This document shows, piece by piece, positions 1 through 5,053 of a DNA stretch of 7,229 nucleotides. The notes below the pieces were generated by a model. It was not told the origin of the DNA. It saw only the letters and a program-made list of their open reading frames with translations, and searched no databases. The stretch lies in the NCBI GenBank assembly GCA_900757505.1, contig CAAEOE010000076.1, positions 1-7,229 of the forward strand, written 5' to 3'. Source of the DNA: an uncultured Collinsella sp. Lineage in GTDB: Bacteria > Actinomycetota > Coriobacteriia > Coriobacteriales > Coriobacteriaceae. Position 1 is the first letter of the stretch. Every line of letters begins with the position of its first letter. The translations under genes and the position numbers were made by a program.

Positions 1-49
1 TAAGCCGCCCGACCCTAAGGTTAACTTGACTGATGATAGCAAATACAAC

Positions 50-84
50 AAGCGAGATGCCTGCGACTTGCAGGCATCTCGCTT
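50..84. terminator. Perfect 15-bp hairpin downstream of guaB, probable bidirectional terminator
   Basis: Positions 50-64 and 70-84 are perfectly complementary (15 bp) around a 5-base loop, gactt. The hairpin begins 48 bases past the guaB stop codon in the minus direction. On the minus strand the stem is followed by a moderately T-rich run (TTGTTGTATTTG). On the plus strand it is followed by TTTATCT. Neither tail is a clean T-tract, but the stem is strong and perfect in both orientations. It most likely ends the guaB transcript and could also serve a gene entering from the left edge. Bases 1-49 hold no gene that I can recognise. Confidence 0.8.
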
Positions 85-132
85 TATCTAAATAACGTGG
101 TTGAGGCTCAACCTTTATGTGCAGGTCTTATC

Positions 133-1644
133 TTATCGATACGTTACGCTCTGTTGGGAGTCCTTGACTACGACGTCGTGAGCTCCGCCTTCGACGATCG
201 AGGTCGAGGAGACCAGGGTCAGGCGTGCCTTTTCCTGGAGCTCGGGGATCGAGAGGGCACCGCAGTTGCACATCGTGGACTTGACCTTGTAGAGCGTGCC
301 GCCCACGCCGTCCTTGAGGGAGCCGGCGTAGGGAACGTAGGAGTCGACGCCCTCGACGAAGCTGAGCTTCGCGGCGCCGCCCAGGTCGTAGCGCTGCCAG
401 TTGCGGGCACGCGCAGAACCCTCGCCCCAGTACTCCTTCATGTACTGACCGTTGACGTTGACGCGCTCGGTCGGGCTCTCGTCGAAGCGGGCGAAGTAGC
501 GGCCCAGCATCATAAAGTCGGCACCCATGGCAAGGGCGAGCGTCATGTGGTAGTCGTAGACGATGCCGCCGTCGGAGCACACGGGCACGTAGACACCGGT
601 CTCCTCGTAGTACTCGTCACGGGCGCGGCAGACATCGATCAGCGCGGTGGCCTGGCCACGGCCGATGCCCTTGGTCTCGCGGGTGATGCAGATAGAACCG
701 CCGCCGATACCGACCTTGATGAAGTCGGCACCGCAGTCGGCCAGGAAGCGGAAGCCCTCGGCGTCGACGACGTTGCCGGCACCGACCTTGACGTCCTCGC
801 CGTAGTTGGCGCGGATCCACTCGATGGTGCGCTTCTGCCACTCGCTGAAGCCCTCGGAAGAGTCGATGCACAGGACATCCGCGCCGGCCTCGATGAGCAG
901 CGGCACGCGCTCGGCATAGTCGCGGGTGTTGATACCGGCGCCGACCATGTAGCGCTTGTCGTTATCGAGCAGCTCGTTGGGGTTGGTCTTGTGGCTGTCG
1001 TAGTCCTTGCGGAAGACGATGCCCATAAGGTGATCGTTGTCGTCGACGATCGGCAGGGCGTTGAGCTTGTTGTCCCAAATGACGTCGTTGGCAACCTTGA
1101 GGCTGATGTTCTTGTCGCCCACGATGAGCTGCTCACGCGGGGTCATGAACTCGGAGACCTTCTTCTGATGGTCATCGCGGCTGGGGCGATAATCGCGGCT
1201 GGTGACGATGCCCAGGAGCTTGCCCTTGGGGGTGCCGTCGTCGGTGACCGGCATAGTGGAGTGACTGGTCTTCTCCTTGAGCTCAATGACCTGCTCCATG
1301 GTCATGTCGGGGGTCAGCGTGGAATCGGACTGAACGAAGCCGGCCTTGTGATCCTTGACGGCCTTGACCATAGCGGCCTCGGACTCGGCGCTCTGGGAAC
1401 CGTAAATGAAGGACAGGCCACCCTCGGTAGCGAGCGCGACACCCATGTCGACGCCCGAGACGGACTGCATGATAGCGGAAACCATGGGGATGTTCAGGGT
1501 GATTGCCGGCTTCTCACCGCGCTTAAAGCGGGTCAGCGGCGTCTTAAGAGAGACGTTGTTGGGGATGCACTGCGAGGACGAGTAACCAGGGACCAGCAGA
1601 TACTCCGAAAACGTGTGGGACTCACCGGGAAAGAACGTAGCCAT
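133..1644 (-). CDS. guaB: IMP dehydrogenase, Tritrichomonas foetus-like type
   Basis: This cytoplasmic enzyme oxidises IMP to XMP with NAD+, the committed step of guanine nucleotide synthesis. The 503-residue protein is full length. An N-terminal barrel segment (about 1-95, with TFSEYLLVPG at 11-20) is followed by a CBS-domain pair (about 100-220) and the rest of the TIM barrel. Visible residues are the catalytic Cys319 in GGGSICITR, the IMP-binding Asp261 (IDSSEG) and Asp358 (SDGG), the mobile-flap Arg418-Tyr419 dyad (NWQRYD), and VPYAG at 437-441. The loop reads GGGSICITRE rather than the common bacterial GPGSICTTR. The flap WGEGSARARNWQRY also differs from the usual form. As I recall the T. 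foetus enzyme, the length and these residue numbers are the same in both. The ATG at 1644 has a GGAG ribosome binding site four bases upstream. The gene is divergent from the ModE-like gene and appears monocistronic, with a terminator-like hairpin downstream. Confidence 0.97.
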   Translation of the reverse strand: MATFFPGESHTFSEYLLVPGYSSSQCIPNNVSLKTPLTRFKRGEKPAITLNIPMVSAIMQSVSGVDMGVALATEGGLSFIYGSQSAESEAAMVKAVKDHKAGFVQSDSTLTPDMTMEQVIELKEKTSHSTMPVTDDGTPKGKLLGIVTSRDYRPSRDDHQKKVSEFMTPREQLIVGDKNISLKVANDVIWDNKLNALPIVDDNDHLMGIVFRKDYDSHKTNPNELLDNDKRYMVGAGINTRDYAERVPLLIEAGADVLCIDSSEGFSEWQKRTIEWIRANYGEDVKVGAGNVVDAEGFRFLADCGADFIKVGIGGGSICITRETKGIGRGQATALIDVCRARDEYYEETGVYVPVCSDGGIVYDYHMTLALAMGADFMMLGRYFARFDESPTERVNVNGQYMKEYWGEGSARARNWQRYDLGGAAKLSFVEGVDSYVPYAGSLKDGVGGTLYKVKSTMCNCGALSIPELQEKARLTLVSSTSIVEGGAHDVVVKDSQQSVTYR

Positions 1645-1702
1645 GTTTCTCCTTTTTCCATGCGACCGGTCGGCTGCAGGCCTCGTAGGACCCAGCCCAA
1701 CC

Positions 1703-1714
1703 TTGGGCGCCCAA
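1703..1714. promoter_or_regulatory. Nested palindrome in the guaB leader, possible operator
   Basis: TTGGGCGCCCAA is a perfect 12-bp palindrome about 60 bases upstream of guaB. A second inverted repeat, CCCAA-CC-TTGGG at 1696-1707, shares its left half. A CCCAG (1691-1695) and CTGGG (1717-1721) pair flanks both. If the candidate guaB promoter at 1724-1752 is right, the palindrome lies at the start of the transcript, a usual place for a repressor site. No known regulator motif is recognised in it. Confidence 0.35.
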
Positions 1715-1723
1715 TACTGGGGA

Positions 1724-1752
1724 AGTATCTTAACGCACTTTGACTGCTACAA
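1724..1752 (-). promoter_or_regulatory. Candidate guaB promoter
   Basis: Read on the minus strand, TTGTAG (1752-1747) and GATACT (1729-1724) are separated by 17 bases and lie about 80 bases upstream of the guaB ATG. The match to the -35 consensus is only three of six and to the -10 consensus four of six. The call rests mainly on spacing and position. It overlaps the candidate -10 of the divergent gene, so the two promoters would compete. Confidence 0.3.
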
Positions 1753-1753
1753 T
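1745..1753 (+). promoter_or_regulatory. Candidate extended -10 promoter of the ModE-like gene
   Basis: TGCTACAAT matches an extended -10 element (TGn followed by TACAAT, five of six matches to TATAAT). It lies about 85 bases upstream of the ModE-like start. No good -35 stands 16-18 bases upstream. A nearby TTGACT (1740-1745) is too close to serve as its -35. Confidence 0.35.
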
Positions 1754-1837
1754 GCATGATTTAAGAAGAGCACACGAGGGCTTGACGCAGGCTTTGCGTT
1801 TGCCCAGCAAACACTTTAGCGGGGAGACGTGGAGCAC

Positions 1838-2182
1838 ATGGAGTACAAGACGACGGCAAAGTTGGTCATTCAAGCGTGCGACAAGGATCTGCCGGGCGTG
1901 TTCGGCCACGGCTGCGTTTTGCTGCTGCAGGGTATTGCCCGCGAACACTCGCTCAACCGCGCCGCCAAGAGCATGGGCATGGCGTACTCCAAGGCCTGGC
2001 GCATTGTGAACGAGGCCGAAGGACAGCTGGGCTGCAAGCTCATAGAGCGCGACGGCGCCCGCGGATCCACCCTCACCCCCGCCGGCGAGCGAGCCATAGC
2101 GGCCTACGAGGAGCTGCAGGCCGACATCAAAAACGTCATCGCCACCAAAGCCGACGCCCTCATCGCCAGCATCAAAGAGTAG
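1838..2182 (+). CDS. ModE-type winged helix-turn-helix protein, DNA-binding domain only
   Basis: This is a small putative transcription factor of 114 residues. It resembles the N-terminal LysR-like winged-helix domain of the molybdate regulator ModE. The helix-turn-helix spans about residues 38-62 (LNRAAKSMGMAYSKAWRIVN, then EA). A wing follows, with CKLIERDGARGSTLTPAGE at about 66-84, and then a C-terminal helix (about 85-114) of the sort used for dimerisation. The molybdate-binding Mop/TOBE domains of full ModE are absent, and no molybdate transport gene is nearby, so a molybdate role is not supported. The reading frame also opens at GTG 1829, but the GGGGAG at 1821-1826 is only two bases from it. 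ATG 1838 sits 11 bases from that GGGGAG and three bases from a second GGAG, so I prefer it. The gene is divergent from guaB and might regulate it. That link rests only on position. Confidence 0.8.
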   Translation: MEYKTTAKLVIQACDKDLPGVFGHGCVLLLQGIAREHSLNRAAKSMGMAYSKAWRIVNEAEGQLGCKLIERDGARGSTLTPAGERAIAAYEELQADIKNVIATKADALIASIKE

Positions 2183-2222
2183 CCCATTTGGGACGGGGCC
2201 TTATAGCCACACAACCCCTTCT

Positions 2223-2297
2223 CATAAGTTGCGGTGAAATAGGGACTGTTTATGCGGTTAAAGCCGAAAATCATTCCCTATTTCACCGCAACTTATG
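2223..2297. repeat. 23-bp perfect inverted repeat (REP/MITE-like palindromic unit)
   Basis: The left arm at 2223-2245 begins CATAAGTTGCGGTG. It is the exact reverse complement of the right arm at 2275-2297, and a 29-base loop (2246-2274) lies between them. The arms are moderate in GC and contain GTTGCGGTGAAATAGGG. The element fills most of the gap between two convergent genes (stops at 2182 and 2316), where REP-like units and non-autonomous transposon remnants are often found. No T-tract follows either arm, so it is not a typical intrinsic terminator, although the hairpin could still block read-through in both directions. I have a faint impression that this motif recurs in Collinsella genomes, but I cannot verify that here. 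Confidence 0.75.
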
Positions 2298-2315
2298 TAG
2301 TCGAGGATGATTTAG

Positions 2316-3308
2316 CTAGTTGCGGAGGGCATTATCTAGGGTGGCGGCCACGATCAAGGGGTCGTCGCTGCCGGCGAAGAGGCGGATGGTGCTCCCCTGC
2401 TTGCCGCGCGGGGCCGAGAGGCGCGTCGTTGCGCCGCCGGCGGGCGATGTACGAAACTCCCCCGGCAAAGCATCGAAGAAATCACCCGCACTGCGCTCGA
2501 TAAGGTCAAACTCAACTGCCGGGCCAAAGCCGTGCTCGAGGATTCCTGTCGCAACCGCATGGTCGGGATGCGAGCTCAGTCCGGGATAGCGCACGTTGCA
2601 CACCATCTCGTTGGCGGCCAGATACTCGGCCAGCGCACGGGCGCGGTCGAAATGCGCCTGCATACGGACGTCGAGCGAGTCCAGTCCCCGCTCCAGCACA
2701 CCGGCCTCGTCAGCAGTCAATTCAAACTTGGCCAAGCCACAGCCCTCAAGCAGGGCATGCGCGCACTCGGCCGCGGCATCCACACGATGGCGCTTGAGCT
2801 GCGAGCGCGCGACCGATACGGCAACCAACTTGCGCGGAGCATCACCGGCGCATACGCGATCGAGCGCCTCGAGCGACAGCGCAGAACCCAGCCGCAGCGA
2901 ATCGCAGCCAAAAGCTGACGCCACGGTGTTGTCCACAACCAGCAGCGCATGGGCCTCACGCGCCGCCCGACCCAGCGCACGAAGATCAGGCACACGCAGA
3001 CCAAACCCGCCGATGGAGTTGACGAGCCACCACAGGTGCGGACCCTCAGCGTCAAACGAGCCGGCAAAGCCACCGGACGCCGCAGCAAACGCCTCGACAG
3101 ACGGCTCCCCCACCATCACAACATCGCAGCCGTCAAATCCGCTCGCAAACGCATCGGCAAAGTCATCCGCAAAGGCCACCAGGCGATCGCCGGGCCGTAC
3201 AATCCCCAGCAACGACAGCGCTGCCGGCACATGCAGGGCCGCAACAAGACGCGCCTCACGCGCGCCAGCCCTTGCAGCCCAGGCCTCTTCTAGCTGTTGC
3301 ACATCCAC
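2316..3308 (-). CDS. Cys/Met-metabolism PLP-family protein lacking the catalytic lysine
   Basis: The fold is that of the cystathionine gamma-synthase/beta-lyase/methionine gamma-lyase family, but the protein is short at about 330 residues (family members usually exceed 380). Numbering here is from GTG 3308. Family signatures present are LLVVDNTVAS with PLP-ring Asp126, LDSLDVRMQAHFDRA (about 210-223), VRYPGLSSHPDH (239-250) and a C-terminal STIRL. The Schiff-base lysine motif (S-x-T-K) reads S165-V-A-R168, with arginine at the lysine position. The phosphate-loop S-G-M, the YGGT tyrosine and the ExPxNP motif are also replaced. Catalysis by the usual mechanism is therefore doubtful, and no substrate can be assigned. 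The frame opens at TTG 3332, with ATG 3326 and GTG 3302 as other candidates. TTG 3332 lies in the U-tract of a terminator. GTG 3308 has a modest AAGGGACGG upstream and is preferred, weakly. The frame shows no decay. Confidence 0.78.
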   Translation of the reverse strand: MDVQQLEEAWAARAGAREARLVAALHVPAALSLLGIVRPGDRLVAFADDFADAFASGFDGCDVVMVGEPSVEAFAAASGGFAGSFDAEGPHLWWLVNSIGGFGLRVPDLRALGRAAREAHALLVVDNTVASAFGCDSLRLGSALSLEALDRVCAGDAPRKLVAVSVARSQLKRHRVDAAAECAHALLEGCGLAKFELTADEAGVLERGLDSLDVRMQAHFDRARALAEYLAANEMVCNVRYPGLSSHPDHAVATGILEHGFGPAVEFDLIERSAGDFFDALPGEFRTSPAGGATTRLSAPRGKQGSTIRLFAGSDDPLIVAATLDNALRN

Positions 3309-3330
3309 ACGGCACCGTCCCTTCATAAGC

Positions 3331-3366
3331 AAAAACCCACGATACGGGTGTTCCCCGCATCGTGGG
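3331..3366 (-). terminator. Strong intrinsic terminator of the sucrose operon
   Basis: The minus-strand RNA folds CCCACGAU-GCGGG against CCCGU-AUCGUGGG, giving 13 continuous base pairs with one G-U wobble and a GAACA loop. Five U residues follow immediately. In the plus orientation the wobble becomes an A-C mismatch and no T-tract follows, so the element acts in the minus direction. It begins 38 bases past the scrB stop codon. Its U-tract abuts the start region of the next minus-strand gene. Confidence 0.93.
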
Positions 3367-3404
3367 CAACGGCTGCAGTATAGCGCCGATATACGACGAA
3401 ACGC

Positions 3405-4946
3405 CTAGATATTGAGCGCGTGATAGGTCACGCTCGCACCCGGAGCGTCAACGGTCACGCCATAGGTCTCGGGATAGATGCGCGTCGAGAACACGAGCGC
3501 GCCATCGTTCACAAACACCTCGACCGACGAGACATCGCCAACAATGCGCACATTGCGCACCTCGTCGACGGGCTCCCAGCGCACGGTACGACCGCAGCCG
3601 GCAGAAGCGCGACCCTCATCGGTAAATCGCATCTCAAAGCGCGAGGGCAGTTCGTCCCCAGCGGGCACAAATGCCAGATTCAGCTCGCCATCAACGGTCG
3701 CGGCAAACGCGCCGTCGACACCGTCGACAACAACATCAAAGCAAGTATCGCCGGCAACCTCCAACGAGCCCGCCCCCACACGCACCGAGGCATAATGGTG
3801 CTCAATCTCGCGCGCCGGCTGCTGTAGCACCACGCCGCCCGCACCGGCTGTAAGCTCACGCGGCACCGTCATGCAGTGCTGCCAGCCGCACGCCACGGTA
3901 GGCGCGTTGTCATAGGTCGGCTCATCGGGCATGCCCATCCAGCCGATCAGAATGTGGCGACCATCCTCGGACGTAAACTCCTGAGGAGCATAGAAGTCAA
4001 AACCGGCATCCCACAGGCGGAAATCGCCCAGCTCATAAGCGTCCTTGCCACCCGTAATGTCGCCCGATACAGACATGTAGCCAGCGGCATACACATTGCC
4101 GCGGTCCCAACGACCGCCCTCAAGACCCTGGGGAGAGAAAGACAGAAACCTTGCCGGCACGCCGCCATCCGCCTCAAGCTCCAGATACCCCGGGCACTCC
4201 CACATAAAGCCAAAGCGCTCGGGGGTAGACACGCGGCTCTCGAGCTCCCAACTCAGCATATCGGCCGAGCCATACACCAGGATCTCGCCCACATCGCGCC
4301 CGGCACCCTCGCCGTGCATGGCGCAAAATCGACTATCGACATGCGGCCCATCCACGCGACGGCGCGCGCCCAGCACCATGTGATAACGCCCGTCCGCGTC
4401 ACGCCACACCTTGGGATCGCGCACATGGCAGGTCAAATCCTCGGGATAATCCTCGGACGCCAGCACCACGCGCTTTTGGCTGAACTCCCGACCGGCAAGG
4501 CCATCAACGCTCTCGACATAAACAGTATCGGCGCGGCGGCCGGTATTGACGTAGTCGTACGTGCCGTCTGCATCGGAGAGTTTAACGTTGCCTGTGTACA
4601 GTACGCGAATGCGACCGTCCTCGACCAAAGCCGAGCCCGAGTACACGCCATGGCAATCGAACGGCTCGTCGGGCAGCAGCGGAGCGCCAACATAGTCCCA
4701 CGTCATAAGATCGCGGCTCGTCGCATGGCCCCAGGCCTTAACGCCGCCCTCGGCATCAAACGGCGCATATTGAAAATAAGCGTGGAACACGCCGCCCGCT
4801 TGGCAAAGACCGTTGGGGTCGTTGAGCCAACCCGCCGGCGGCATAATATGGAAGCGCTGGCCATACGCGCCATGACCGCACTCAGAGGCGGCGGCGTCAA
4901 CAGCGGCAACCAGCTTTGCAAGGTCGCGACCAAGTGCATTAGACAT
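3405..4946 (-). CDS. scrB: Sucrose-6-phosphate hydrolase (GH32 invertase)
   Basis: This cytoplasmic enzyme hydrolyses sucrose-6-phosphate made by the PTS to glucose-6-phosphate and fructose. The 513-residue protein is a complete GH32 enzyme, a little longer than average for ScrB. The five-bladed propeller carries the WLNDPNG motif at 40-46 (nucleophile Asp43), the RDP motif at 176-178 (Asp177, transition-state stabiliser) and the ECPGY motif with acid/base Glu250. GFDFYAPQ lies at 315-322. The C-terminal beta-sandwich has the family pattern SSVEVFVNDGALVFSTRIYP at about 473-492. There is no signal peptide, which fits an intracellular phosphosucrose hydrolase rather than a secreted levanase or inulinase. 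The ATG at 4946 has AGGA at 4957-4954, seven bases upstream. It lies 107 bases downstream of scrA on the same strand and should be cotranscribed with it. Other GH32 substrates such as short fructans cannot be excluded from sequence alone. Confidence 0.95.
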   Translation of the reverse strand: MSNALGRDLAKLVAAVDAAASECGHGAYGQRFHIMPPAGWLNDPNGLCQAGGVFHAYFQYAPFDAEGGVKAWGHATSRDLMTWDYVGAPLLPDEPFDCHGVYSGSALVEDGRIRVLYTGNVKLSDADGTYDYVNTGRRADTVYVESVDGLAGREFSQKRVVLASEDYPEDLTCHVRDPKVWRDADGRYHMVLGARRRVDGPHVDSRFCAMHGEGAGRDVGEILVYGSADMLSWELESRVSTPERFGFMWECPGYLELEADGGVPARFLSFSPQGLEGGRWDRGNVYAAGYMSVSGDITGGKDAYELGDFRLWDAGFDFYAPQEFTSEDGRHILIGWMGMPDEPTYDNAPTVACGWQHCMTVPRELTAGAGGVVLQQPAREIEHHYASVRVGAGSLEVAGDTCFDVVVDGVDGAFAATVDGELNLAFVPAGDELPSRFEMRFTDEGRASAGCGRTVRWEPVDEVRNVRIVGDVSSVEVFVNDGALVFSTRIYPETYGVTVDAPGASVTYHALNI

Positions 4947-5002
4947 ATCAAAGTCCTAACGGATCGAAAGTAACAAGGCACCAGAGATCGGCACCAGATG
5001 CG

Positions 5003-5039
5003 GGGAACGCCCGCGAGCATACAGCCCGCGGGCATTCCC
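5003..5039 (-). other. Intercistronic hairpin between scrA and scrB
   Basis: In the minus-strand RNA, bases 5039-5027 pair with 5015-5003 over 13 bp (GGGAAUGCCCGCG with CGCGGGCGUUCCC, one U-G wobble) around an 11-base loop. On the plus strand the wobble would be a C-A mismatch, so the structure favours the scr transcript. No U-tract follows, so it is not a typical terminator. It begins 14 bases after the scrA stop and could protect the upstream mRNA 3' end or set the ratio of ScrA to ScrB. Confidence 0.7.
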
Positions 5040-5053
5040 TTAATCAATAGCTC

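Noticed and set aside
26..49. TTGACT (26-31) and TACAAC (44-49) as a promoter at the left edge
   Set aside because: The spacing is 12 bases, too short, and the terminator hairpin follows directly.
97..1743. A 548-codon open frame on the plus strand, antisense to nearly all of guaB
   Set aside because: The opposite strand encodes an unmistakable IMP dehydrogenase. The plus-strand product is low-complexity V/G/A/D-rich sequence with no family likeness, as expected for a shadow frame in G+C-rich coding DNA.
1740..1753. TTGACT followed by TACAAT as a plus-strand promoter
   Set aside because: Only two bases separate the hexamers, so they cannot act together. Only the extended -10 reading of TACAAT was kept, at low confidence.
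1829..1837. GTG 1829 as the start of the ModE-like protein
   Set aside because: The only ribosome binding site upstream is two bases away. ATG 1838 has better spacing.
2183..2210. CCCATTTGGG as a terminator of the ModE-like gene
   Set aside because: The stem has four base pairs, a two-base loop and no T-tract.
3876..4973. A 365-codon plus-strand open frame opposite scrB
   Set aside because: Shadow of the GH32 gene. It shows no recognisable domain, and the minus-strand frame has all catalytic motifs.
3350..5008. Complementary 12-mers (GTTCCCCGCATC at 3350-3361 and its reverse complement at 4997-5008) in the two scr hairpin regions, as a long-range RNA interaction
   Set aside because: One or two 12-base matches are expected by chance in a window this long, and both segments lie in GC-rich hairpins that pair locally.
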